This document shows positions 52,892 to 60,994 of a DNA stretch of 64,000 bases, one piece after another (within the stretch, counting starts at the first letter, position 1; every line of letters begins with the position of its first letter). Under the pieces are notes generated by a model. It ran no database searches and had not been told where the DNA came from. It was given only the letters and a program-made list of their open reading frames with translations. Source of the DNA: Perlabentimonas sp964490015 (GTDB lineage: Bacteria; Bacteroidota; Bacteroidia; Bacteroidales; Tenuifilaceae). The stretch spans positions 5,352 through 69,351 of the forward strand of contig CAZBBA010000012.1 of NCBI GenBank assembly GCA_964490015.1, given 5' to 3'. Both the position numbers and the translations under genes were made by a program.

Positions 52892-52921
52892 TTTGACACG
52901 TGCTAAAAAATTTTATATTTG
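52892..52921 (+). promoter_or_regulatory. Canonical promoter of the PKD subtilase
   Basis: TTTG (52892-52895), 18-base spacer, TATATTTG (52914-52921): full consensus match. Implied start about 52928, leader about 28 bases to the ATG at 52956. Confidence 0.7.
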
Positions 52922-52955
52922 GTAAGTAAAGTAATACTAACTTAAATCACAAACC

Positions 52956-54758
52956 ATGAATTTTTTTAAAAGAATCCTAACGAGTTTGGCAATCTTTGCC
53001 AGCTTTGCAATGCTGTTCAATGCTTGTAGCAAAGAACCCTTAGTAGAACCTGAGTATTCAGCAGGCGACATTATCAAGGGAAAATACATTGTTGTTTACA
53101 ATGATTATGCTAAAACAAAATCGAGCGTTGACCTCTCCTATAGGGATGGTATTGAACTGGTTACCAAAGCAACAAAACAATTATTTGTAGAAAAAGCTAT
53201 TCCCGAGGAGAATATTGATCATGTTTACGGGTTTGCCCTAAACGGTTTCGCCGCTACACTTAACGATGAGCAACTTGAATCGCTTCTGCTCGACGACAGA
53301 ATTAAGTACATTGAACCCGTTATGGTTGTTAAGGTGTTTGGATCGCAAACCAATGCCACTTGGGGTATTGACCGTGTGGACCAAAGAAGTCTTCCTCTGA
53401 ATCAAACCTATACTTGGGATGCAACAGGACAGGGTGTTAGAGCCTATATTATAGATACAGGTATCAAAACAGCTCACCAGGAATTTGGAGGACGTGCTTC
53501 CTTTGGATTTGATGCTTTTGGCGGAAATGGTGAAGATGGAAACGGACACGGTACACACGTTGCAGGATCTGTTGGTGGTGCTACTTATGGCGTTGCCAAG
53601 AACGTTCTACTTATTGCTGTTCGGGTACTCGACAATAACGGATCTGGTACAACCACTGGCGTTATTGCGGGGATGGACTGGGTTGCTGGTAATCACATTA
53701 AACCAGCAGTTGCAAACATGTCGCTAGGCGGTGGAGCCAGTACCGCAACCGATGATGCAGTTGCCCGCATGTACGATGCCGGCGTTCCTGTTATAGTTGC
53801 CGCTGGTAATGGCGATAGATTAGGTAGAGAGCAAGATGCTTGCAACTATTCGCCAGCCCGTGCACCAAAAGCTTACACTGTTGGAGCAACAGTAAATACC
53901 GATGCAAAAGCATCGTACTCGAACTACGGAAACTGCGTAAATATTTTTGCTCCTGGCTCTAGCATAACATCGGCCTGGTACACTAGCAATACCGCAATAA
54001 ACACAATTAGTGGAACAAGTATGGCTTCGCCCCACGTTGCAGGTGCAGCCGCCCTTTACTTGGAGACTAATACCTCTGCATCGGCACAAATGGTGTACGA
54101 TTACATTACCAACAATAGCACAAAAAGTATTGTAACAAGTTCCAAGACCACCAATAATCATTTACTCTATACATTGTCGGGTGGAACTACACCTCCTCCA
54201 ACCAACAATCCTCCAACAGCCAGTTTCACTTTCACTACCAATGAATTAACCGCTTCGTTTAACGCAGGTGGATCAAGCGATAGCGATGGTAGTATTGTTA
54301 GCTACGCATGGACATTTGGTGATGGAACAACCGGAACTGGTATAACCCCATCTAAAACCTATGCCGCAGCTGGAACATACAGCGTTAAGCTTACTGTTAC
54401 CGATAACGAAGGAGCAACAGGAAGCCAAACCCAGAGCGTATCTGTTTCAACAACTACACCTCCTCCAAGTGGCGACAACGCACCAGTTATTAACACGTTT
54501 AGTGTAACCAAAAAAACTGCTGGTCCTTGGAGAGTAGCAACTATTGCTTGGGCGGTTTCTGATGTAGATGCTAACCTTGCTACAGTTAGATTAGAGTTAT
54601 TAAACGGAACGACTGTCCTAGAAAGCGCAAATATAAGCGTTAGCGGAAGCACTGCATCTGGTTCAAATGAGCTGAAATCGAGAACGACTCCTACTGCTGT
54701 TAAAATTATTGTTACCGACAGCAAAGGAAATTCAGCAACAGAGACTATGACCTACTAG
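52956..54758 (+). CDS. Lipoprotein subtilase with I9 propeptide and PKD domain
   Basis: 600 residues. Lipobox MLFNAC (C24), I9 propeptide about 40-125, proteinase-K-like S8 domain with IIDTGIKTAHQEFGG, NGHGTHVAGSVGG and S355 (SGTSMASPHVAGAAALYL), a Thr/Pro linker (GGTTPPPTNNPPTAS), a PKD domain about 425-500 (WTFGDGTTGTG, YSVKLTVTDNEG), a second Pro linker and a final beta-rich domain about 515-600. Unlike the two neighbouring copies it has the normal S8 C-terminal helix and added domains. PKD domains often bind glycans or protein surfaces. Monocistronic with its own promoter and terminator. Confidence 0.94.
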   Translation: MNFFKRILTSLAIFASFAMLFNACSKEPLVEPEYSAGDIIKGKYIVVYNDYAKTKSSVDLSYRDGIELVTKATKQLFVEKAIPEENIDHVYGFALNGFAATLNDEQLESLLLDDRIKYIEPVMVVKVFGSQTNATWGIDRVDQRSLPLNQTYTWDATGQGVRAYIIDTGIKTAHQEFGGRASFGFDAFGGNGEDGNGHGTHVAGSVGGATYGVAKNVLLIAVRVLDNNGSGTTTGVIAGMDWVAGNHIKPAVANMSLGGGASTATDDAVARMYDAGVPVIVAAGNGDRLGREQDACNYSPARAPKAYTVGATVNTDAKASYSNYGNCVNIFAPGSSITSAWYTSNTAINTISGTSMASPHVAGAAALYLETNTSASAQMVYDYITNNSTKSIVTSSKTTNNHLLYTLSGGTTPPPTNNPPTASFTFTTNELTASFNAGGSSDSDGSIVSYAWTFGDGTTGTGITPSKTYAAAGTYSVKLTVTDNEGATGSQTQSVSVSTTTPPPSGDNAPVINTFSVTKKTAGPWRVATIAWAVSDVDANLATVRLELLNGTTVLESANISVSGSTASGSNELKSRTTPTAVKIIVTDSKGNSATETMTY

Positions 54759-54792
54759 CTTTTATATCATACAGTTTAACTGAAAAACCACC

Positions 54793-54825
54793 AAAAAACC
54801 CGCTTCAGTATGAGGCGGGTTTTTT
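54793..54825. terminator. Bidirectional terminator after the PKD subtilase
   Basis: Eleven-base perfect arms AAAAAACCCGC/GCGGGTTTTTT with an eleven-base loop, between convergent genes ending at 54758 and 54858. Confidence 0.85.
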
Positions 54826-54857
54826 CTTATATGCTTTTTACCTTAGCATTAAAAGGT

Positions 54858-55610
54858 CTATCTATATCTCTTCTGAAACAGAGGGTAGAGCTCATCCCTA
54901 ACCCACTTCAAATCGGGTGCAATTCGAAGTATTTCGAGATAGGTTTTGTTGGCATTATCGAACTGTTTAGCCTTTTCGAAAGCCAACGCCAGCTGAGCCT
55001 TCGTGTTTAAGAAAAGCCAGGTTTGCTGGTTGCTGTTTTGCTTTTCGAGTGCAGCAATAGCCTTGGTATAGTACTTTACGGCAACCACCGGATCGCCACC
55101 GAACATGGAAGGAGCATAATGGGCGGCATTCCCCTTCTCTATTAAGGCTTGAGGGGAGTTGGGATTGATGCTGAGCGACTCATCGATTAGACCCATGCTC
55201 CTTGGCCCAAGAAATGGTGCCCTTATGGGGCTTAACGAGATATGGTATGCAACTAGGGCTCCCTTCAGCGCCAGAGCATCGGCATTTCTAAGATTAACCT
55301 TAAGAAGTTGTTCAATATTACCCTCGGCTTCCGACAAAACCTGACGAGCCTTTTTGGTGTTCTTTATCCCCAGTAAGTATCCAATATACCCATATTGGGC
55401 ATGAACAAGCTCGAATAATGACGAGATGCTCTTGCTTCGTTTGTAATCAACCTGCAGCTCCTCAATAACCTTTACCCAGTCGCTCATATCGCCCGACTTG
55501 AAACTTTGCAGCAATCGCTGATGATGGTTTATAGATGGTATTTGCCCAAACCCATAGCTAAAGGTTATAGCTAGGAGGGCAACAAGTGAAAGGAAAAATC
55601 TATACCGCAT
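54858..55610 (-). CDS. Exported TPR-repeat protein
   Basis: 250 residues from ATG 55610 (a TTG four codons earlier is less likely). Signal peptide ends FSYGFGQ. The rest is helical with TPR-like units (SPQALIEKGNAAHYAPSMFGGDPVVAVKYYTKAIAAL and LALAFEKAKQFDNANKTYLEIL). It is third in a minus-strand run after an acyltransferase and a glycosyltransferase, starting 17 bases past the latter. It may scaffold envelope-lipid assembly; inference from position only. Confidence 0.8.
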   Translation of the reverse strand: MRYRFFLSLVALLAITFSYGFGQIPSINHHQRLLQSFKSGDMSDWVKVIEELQVDYKRSKSISSLFELVHAQYGYIGYLLGIKNTKKARQVLSEAEGNIEQLLKVNLRNADALALKGALVAYHISLSPIRAPFLGPRSMGLIDESLSINPNSPQALIEKGNAAHYAPSMFGGDPVVAVKYYTKAIAALEKQNSNQQTWLFLNTKAQLALAFEKAKQFDNANKTYLEILRIAPDLKWVRDELYPLFQKRYR

Positions 55611-55626
55611 AATAGTTGACAAAAGA

Positions 55627-56724
55627 TTAAACGTTCCGTCCCTTCCAAGTTAACTTTTTGGTGATGGCATAATTAGCAGCCTTATATACCAAATGTAGAA
55701 AAGCAACTTGCTGAAGAGGCCATAGTAAAACGTTAATCAAAACGGATTGTTCGGAAAGTCGTGCAACTAACATCCTAGACGAAATCCATGCAAAAAAGAA
55801 TAGGAAAGCAAGAGGGAAAGGCAATCCTAAAATGGCAATAACTGGCGCAACGGTTTCAAATAGAGCAAACAGCAGAGTGGCCACGATACTACCACCAAAA
55901 AAACCTTTCACATTCTTTGTAAAGCCATTAATTGCTTCACTGTACGATCCGTACATTCTACATGAAATATCGTTAGTTCCTAAAAGTGTGGCCATGCGTA
56001 AACGGTTTCTTTTAATCAGTCGGCTTATGGCGATATCCTCAACTGGTGTTCCCATAACCTGTTGATGCCAAAGGTTAAGCCTGTACTGCTGGGCATCAAA
56101 CATCATCATTTGGCCATTGGCTGCTGCCAGCGAACGCCTTCGACTCCATCGAATCAGCCTGAGGAACAGCATGCTAAGCAGTATCCAGTTCATGCTAGGT
56201 ACTACCAACTTTTCGCCAAACGATTTTAACTCCTGACGAGGAAACATGCTAAATAAATTCAGCCGTTTACGTTGCATATAGGCTAAGGCATTCTCAACAA
56301 ACGCTGGAGTAACATCAACATCGGCATCGAGGAATAGAAAAAAATCGCCCTTAGCAGCTTGCGCAAGGCAATGGCATGCGTAATTCTTTCCCACCCAGCC
56401 AATGGGCTTGTCGGATCCCGAAATCAACCTTAGCCTAGGTTCCTCGTGGGTAAAACGTTGTACAATGCTGGCGGTCTCGTCGGATGATTGGTCGTCGTAA
56501 ACCAAAATTTCAATATTTGAATAGGTTTGTCGAGTAATCCCGCTTAATAGCAAGCCAATGTTTTTCCCCTCGTCCCTTGCCGGAATTAGCACTGAGACTA
56601 GAGGCTTACCTTGTACTTTACCCTCGGGAAGAATGGGTCGGGTTATAAAGTTGAGTACAACAACTAAAAACCTGATTACAACCAAAAGCAATAGAAATAA
56701 ACTTATGTAAAAAGTGATACTCAT
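55627..56724 (-). CDS. Family 2 glycosyltransferase, membrane-bound (CrtQ/HpnB-like)
   Basis: 365 residues from ATG 56724, which overlaps the upstream stop (ATGA). N-terminal membrane helix (ITFYISLFLLLLVVIRFLVVV), GT2 catalytic domain (VSVLIPARDEGKNIGLLL, YDDQSSDETA, DxD-like FLDADVDV, GTPVEDIAISR), and two or three C-terminal helices. The overall layout resembles glycosyltransferases acting on membrane lipids such as carotenoids or hopanoids. Coupled to a PlsC-type acyltransferase, it probably makes an acylated glycolipid. Confidence 0.88.
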   Translation of the reverse strand: MSITFYISLFLLLLVVIRFLVVVLNFITRPILPEGKVQGKPLVSVLIPARDEGKNIGLLLSGITRQTYSNIEILVYDDQSSDETASIVQRFTHEEPRLRLISGSDKPIGWVGKNYACHCLAQAAKGDFFLFLDADVDVTPAFVENALAYMQRKRLNLFSMFPRQELKSFGEKLVVPSMNWILLSMLFLRLIRWSRRRSLAAANGQMMMFDAQQYRLNLWHQQVMGTPVEDIAISRLIKRNRLRMATLLGTNDISCRMYGSYSEAINGFTKNVKGFFGGSIVATLLFALFETVAPVIAILGLPFPLAFLFFFAWISSRMLVARLSEQSVLINVLLWPLQQVAFLHLVYKAANYAITKKLTWKGRNV

Positions 56725-57338
56725 ATATGCTGATTTATATCTTGTTGAACAATGCAATGCTGCAAATTGTTGTTAAACTCCTGCTGCATAATTTCAAGTT
56801 CTATTGGCCCTGAATATTCCTTGAGCGAAATGGTTAGCGTTGGTTTTCGATTTGCAAAGTAATCGGTAAGACAAACTGCAAAAATAATCCGTGTGTTGCT
56901 CACTCGAGCGGCAATACGTTCAATCCCTTTATGAAACTTAACAGAATTCACATGTTGGCTGTCCAACTTTCCCTGGGGAAACATCAGGAGGAGATTCGAT
57001 GGATCCGCTAATATGTCGATGCTGTAGTTTAAACTCTCAATAATGCTTCTAGAGCCTAAGTTTACTGAGAATGCGCCAACTCTACTAAAAAACATGCGCT
57101 GCGAGAGTTCCTGCTCAAGCATCATTACGTGAAACTTTTTACGAAAAATTTGTTTATTGATATGCCAGCCAAAGAACCCATCCCACCAGCTAAAGTGGTT
57201 TGGGATTAGCAAAACCGACCGATCATCAGGCATTATATCACCTTTGATTACGACAGAATGGAAGTCTGCTTTGAGGATGTATCGGATATACTGGCTTATT
57301 AACCAGCTGTGAAACGCACTATGATTGGCCTTTATCAT
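56721..57338 (-). CDS. PlsC-type lipid acyltransferase
   Basis: 205 residues of the 1-acylglycerol-3-phosphate acyltransferase superfamily. Motif I is NHFSWWDG (H48, D53; HX4D) and motif III LLLMFPQGK. It is shorter than housekeeping PlsC and lacks the usual FPEGT, so it may acylate a different acceptor, for example the product of the coupled glycosyltransferase (stop/start overlap ATGA at 56721-56724). First gene of a three-gene operon. Confidence 0.87.
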   Translation of the reverse strand: MIKANHSAFHSWLISQYIRYILKADFHSVVIKGDIMPDDRSVLLIPNHFSWWDGFFGWHINKQIFRKKFHVMMLEQELSQRMFFSRVGAFSVNLGSRSIIESLNYSIDILADPSNLLLMFPQGKLDSQHVNSVKFHKGIERIAARVSNTRIIFAVCLTDYFANRKPTLTISLKEYSGPIELEIMQQEFNNNLQHCIVQQDINQHI

Positions 57339-57475
57339 TAGAAGTACTAATTATGAAGTAAAAGTAGAAATTATACGGTATCGTGATTCAGATTTAGCAA
57401 AAATGAGATTAATTAATAATCCAATTTGTATACTTTTACCAAAACCTTATTGCCAATTATCTGCCCTAAAACAAC

Positions 57476-58852
57476 ATGAGCATTATTAAAACAATAGTTC
57501 AGGCTGTTCAAGAGTATCGGAGAAATGCGAAGAGTAACTTAATTCATTCCAGCCAAACCGAGTTGGAGACCATTAAGATTTGGCAAGCTAATTTTTTTGC
57601 TGATATCCTAATTGTTCTAGTGCCCCTTTCGGTACTGATATACATTCCAAGTTTAATAATGTCGCTGCACGAAGATTTAATTGTGCTGGCAGTTGTTGAT
57701 ACAATAGGATTCCTAGTTGTTCAGTATATTTTTTTCAGCAAAAAGCTTACACTTGAAACCCGAAAAATAATTCTACTGATTAACCTATACTTACTTGGGT
57801 TAGCGTTGTTGTACTTTTTAGGTTGGAGTGGACCGGGGTTAGTTTACCTGCTGGGGTTTTCAACTTTTTCGGTGCTAATTTTAAGTAATAAAGCAGGCTA
57901 TACAAGCCTAACACTCAACATTATTATTTTTATTTTTTTAGCTTTACTGTCGTTCTACAATCTGGTTAATAATGAGTTGCTCTCGAATTTAACGCCAGCC
58001 GCCATAATCACTATTGGTTTAAATTTTATTATCCTTAACCTTGTCCTGGTAATATCAATCACATCATTGATTAGGGGACTACAAGTTAAGATTGAATCGG
58101 AAAAGGAGGTTCAGCGCAAACTTGAAATTGAGATGGAGGAGCACAAGCAGGCTAAGTTACGAGCCGAGGAGAGCGATAGGTTAAAGTCGGTTTTCCTGGC
58201 CAATATGAGCCACGAGATAAGAACGCCAATCAATGGGATACTTGGCTTTGCACAACTTCTAAAGGAACCACACCTAACTGGGGATAAGCAACAGGAGTTC
58301 CTTCGGATAATCGACGATAGCGATCATTGTATGCTAAACATAATTAATAATATAATTGACATCTCCAAAATTGAAGCGGGTCAGATGGAGGTTTATAACA
58401 CCCGTTTTAACTTAAACGAACTACTCGATTCAATATTCTCGTTCTTTAAGCTCGAAGCTGAAAAACTCGGAATCCACCTAACGTGCCAAAAACCAATACC
58501 CAACGTTCAGGCTTATGTTGAGTCCGATGCCGAAAAGATATATGCCATCATGTTGAACCTGATAAAGAACTCCATTAAGTACAGCAATAGCGAGACAATT
58601 GAGTTTGGTTACGAGAAAAAAAGTAACAGCATCAAGTTCTTCGTTAAGGACTCGGGTGTTGGTATTCCCATGGAAAAGCAGCTGGTAATTTTTGAGCGGT
58701 TTGTTCAGGCCGATTACTCCACCACAAAAGAGGGCACCGGATTGGGGCTTGCTATATCAAAAGCATATGTCGATCTGCTTGGAGGAGATATTTGGGTCGA
58801 TAGCCAGATTTACAAGGGAGCATCATTTTACTTTACAGTACCCTGCTTGTAG
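57476..58852 (+). CDS. Membrane sensor histidine kinase
   Basis: 458 residues. The N-terminal 210 residues contain about five to six membrane helices (ILIVLVPLSVLIYIP, LIVLAVVDTIGFLVVQYIFF, IILLINLYLLGLALLYFLGW and others) with no large extracellular sensor. A coiled coil leads to HisKA (MSHEIRTPINGILGF, H246) and HATPase (NLIKNSIKYS, DSGVGIP, GTGLGLAISKAYVDLLGG). No response regulator adjacent. The signal is unknown; the downstream SulP transporter is separated by about 140 bases. Confidence 0.92.
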   Translation: MSIIKTIVQAVQEYRRNAKSNLIHSSQTELETIKIWQANFFADILIVLVPLSVLIYIPSLIMSLHEDLIVLAVVDTIGFLVVQYIFFSKKLTLETRKIILLINLYLLGLALLYFLGWSGPGLVYLLGFSTFSVLILSNKAGYTSLTLNIIIFIFLALLSFYNLVNNELLSNLTPAAIITIGLNFIILNLVLVISITSLIRGLQVKIESEKEVQRKLEIEMEEHKQAKLRAEESDRLKSVFLANMSHEIRTPINGILGFAQLLKEPHLTGDKQQEFLRIIDDSDHCMLNIINNIIDISKIEAGQMEVYNTRFNLNELLDSIFSFFKLEAEKLGIHLTCQKPIPNVQAYVESDAEKIYAIMLNLIKNSIKYSNSETIEFGYEKKSNSIKFFVKDSGVGIPMEKQLVIFERFVQADYSTTKEGTGLGLAISKAYVDLLGGDIWVDSQIYKGASFYFTVPCL

Positions 58853-58990
58853 TAAACAGAATTTTGAGTATTCAGCTTATTGAAAGTGTTGAAATAAGAG
58901 TTTCGGAAAATAACTTGACCTATTTGGAATAATGAGGCAAAATAATACTTAGCTTTGCCGCGCTTTTCTTTTAAAAAACTATTTAACATC

Positions 58991-59308
58991 GTGAACACAC
59001 TCGCTATTGGCAAACCCACAGCCTGGATTATTGCTATCTTTAATTTTGGAGCAGCTCTACTACAATTTCTATCGTACATTTTGGATATGCCGGTTAACAT
59101 CGAGGTTATTATTCATTTTTACTGGGGAACCCTTGCGCTGAGCATTGTAATTTTTGGGAATGATATTTTATACAATCAGGTGTATCAAAAATGGTTCTGG
59201 CTCACATCGGTTGTGAAATTAGCCCCAATAACACCTCTTTTTTACATGATACAAAGAACTAAACTAATACGATTAGGTAATAAAACAAAACAAGTAACAA
59301 AATCATGA
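58991..59308 (+). CDS. Small two-helix membrane protein preceding the SulP gene
   Basis: 105 residues from GTG 58991 (a TTG at 58955 would add a 12-residue basic leader; no ATG is available). Two hydrophobic stretches (TAWIIAIFNFGAALLQFLSYIL and FYWGTLALSIVIFGNDILY) and a basic C-terminus. Its stop overlaps the SulP start (ATGA at 59305-59308), so the two are translationally coupled. Family not recognised; possibly an accessory subunit of the transporter. Confidence 0.6.
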   Translation: MNTLAIGKPTAWIIAIFNFGAALLQFLSYILDMPVNIEVIIHFYWGTLALSIVIFGNDILYNQVYQKWFWLTSVVKLAPITPLFYMIQRTKLIRLGNKTKQVTKS

Positions 59309-60942
59309 ACTCGCTTTTTAAACCAAAAATTTTTACTGTTCTACGTGAAGGCTACACCAAACATCAACTTCAGAGCGATGTAATGGCCGGAATAATTGTT
59401 GGTATTGTGGCACTACCCCTTGCCATTGCATTTGCTATAGCATCGGGGGTATCGCCCGAAAAGGGCTTAATAACCGCAATTGTAGCAGGATTTCTAATCT
59501 CGTTTCTAGGCGGAAGCCGTGTGCAGATAGGTGGTCCAACCGGCGCTTTTGTCGTTATAGTATTTGGGATTGTTGAGCAGTACGGATTGGAGGGGCTAAT
59601 AATATCCACATTTCTTGCAGGATTAATGCTAGTTGCCTTTGGATTACTAAGGCTTGGCACGATAATAAAATTTATACCTCATCCCTTAATTGTTGGTTTT
59701 ACTAGCGGAATAGCGGTCATAATCTTCTCAACGCAAATAAAGGAGTTTTTCGGGTTGGCCATAACAGAAGTACCCTCGGGTTTTATTGCCAAGTGGGGAG
59801 CTTACTTTCAGGGAGCAAGTAGTTTTAATATCTATGCTATTGCCATATCCATTGGTACTGTGCTTATAGCGGTTTACTCAAAAAGGATTTTCAGAAGGAT
59901 TCCAGGGTCGTTTATTGCCATTATTGTGATGACATTAGCAGCCATGTTTTTAAAGTTGCCCGTTAGCACCATAGGTTCAGTTTACGGCGAATTACCTAGC
60001 ACCATCAACCTAAGTATTCCCCATTTCGATTTGGGTAACCTATCGCGATACGTTGCACCCGCATTTACCATTGCGCTGCTGGGCGCAATTGAGTCGTTGC
60101 TCTCGGCAGTTGTTGCCGACGGGATGATCAGCGGAAACCATCGCTCCAACACCGAACTTATTGCGCAGGGAATTGCCAATGTGGCATCGTCGATATTTGG
60201 AGGAATTCCCGCAACTGGTGCAATTGCTCGTACTGCCACCAATGTGAAAAACGGTGGACGTACACCGGTAGCTGGAATTGTTCATGCCATTACCCTACTT
60301 CTTATTGTACTTTTCTTTGGTAAATGGGCAATTCAAATTCCGCTTGCCTGCCTTGCAGGTATTCTGGTGGTGGTTGCCTACAACATGAGCGAATGGCGTT
60401 CATTCTACTCCATCCTTAAGGGCTCACGCTACGATATTGTTGTTCTGTTAACAACCTTTTTCCTTACCGTGCTAATCGATTTAACAGTGGCAATTCAAAT
60501 TGGGATGGTTTTGGCGGCCCTCCTTTTCATGCAACGGATGGCCAATGCCAGCCATGTAATTGCTGCCGATGCCGATATGGATGCTCTGGAAGATTACTCG
60601 GACTTACCAAAGGGAATTGAGGTTTATGAGATTAAGGGGCCTTTCTTTTTTGCCGCTGCTCAAAAATATCGGGAAACATTGAAGAATTTTGGCAAGACAT
60701 CAAAAGTTCTGATTCTCCGAATGCGCCACGTACCTTTTATCGACTCCACGGGACTACATAACTTTAAAGAGACTATCAAATATCTTCAGGGCATCAATGT
60801 TAAGCTTATCCTATCGGGTGTGCAGCCCGAAGTTAGGAAAGAACTTGAGAAAGCTCGCATCGACTTTCTGATAGGGCGAAACAATGTATGCGATAATTAC
60901 AACGAGGCAAAGGAGAAAGCAAAAAAGGCAATTAATGAGTAA
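59305..60942 (+). CDS. SulP-family inorganic anion transporter with STAS domain
   Basis: 545 residues: about 12-14 membrane segments over residues 20-410, opening with SDVMAGIIVGIVALPLAIAFA, then GGPTGAFVV and ATGAIARTATN, and a cytosolic STAS domain about 435-540 (VLILRMRHVPFIDSTGL). Relatives move sulfate, bicarbonate or dicarboxylates; the substrate cannot be decided here. No carbonic anhydrase is fused or adjacent. Coupled to the small membrane protein upstream; strong terminator overlaps its last codons. Confidence 0.93.
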   Translation: MNSLFKPKIFTVLREGYTKHQLQSDVMAGIIVGIVALPLAIAFAIASGVSPEKGLITAIVAGFLISFLGGSRVQIGGPTGAFVVIVFGIVEQYGLEGLIISTFLAGLMLVAFGLLRLGTIIKFIPHPLIVGFTSGIAVIIFSTQIKEFFGLAITEVPSGFIAKWGAYFQGASSFNIYAIAISIGTVLIAVYSKRIFRRIPGSFIAIIVMTLAAMFLKLPVSTIGSVYGELPSTINLSIPHFDLGNLSRYVAPAFTIALLGAIESLLSAVVADGMISGNHRSNTELIAQGIANVASSIFGGIPATGAIARTATNVKNGGRTPVAGIVHAITLLLIVLFFGKWAIQIPLACLAGILVVVAYNMSEWRSFYSILKGSRYDIVVLLTTFFLTVLIDLTVAIQIGMVLAALLFMQRMANASHVIAADADMDALEDYSDLPKGIEVYEIKGPFFFAAAQKYRETLKNFGKTSKVLILRMRHVPFIDSTGLHNFKETIKYLQGINVKLILSGVQPEVRKELEKARIDFLIGRNNVCDNYNEAKEKAKKAINE

Positions 60943-60982
60943 AACAAAAGGCGCAGGTAATTCTGCGCCTTTTGTTTTACTC
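60937..60982. terminator. 20-base-stem bidirectional terminator
   Basis: Perfect 20-base arms (60937-60956 and 60963-60982, core AACAAAAGGCGCAG) with a six-base loop. The left arm includes the SulP stop codon; the other side closes the S9 peptidase gene at 60995. Confidence 0.85.
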
Positions 60983-60994
60983 ATATCTTATACG

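Larger units (their letters stand above)
51162..52955. other. 1.8-kb AT-rich gap without a credible gene
   Basis: Very AT-rich, with stops in all frames at short spacing. It holds the inverted-repeat element at 51836-52094, a 41-codon frame at 52112-52237 (starts MRLGKITESKYKG) whose composition looks more coding-like than its surroundings and may be a gene remnant, and the promoter of the PKD subtilase at 52892-52921. No transposase, RNA gene or other feature recognised. Confidence 0.6.

Noticed and set aside
53238..54724. Several minus-strand frames of 106-121 codons opposite the PKD subtilase
   Set aside because: Antisense shadows of a gene with full subtilase and PKD motifs; no independent features.
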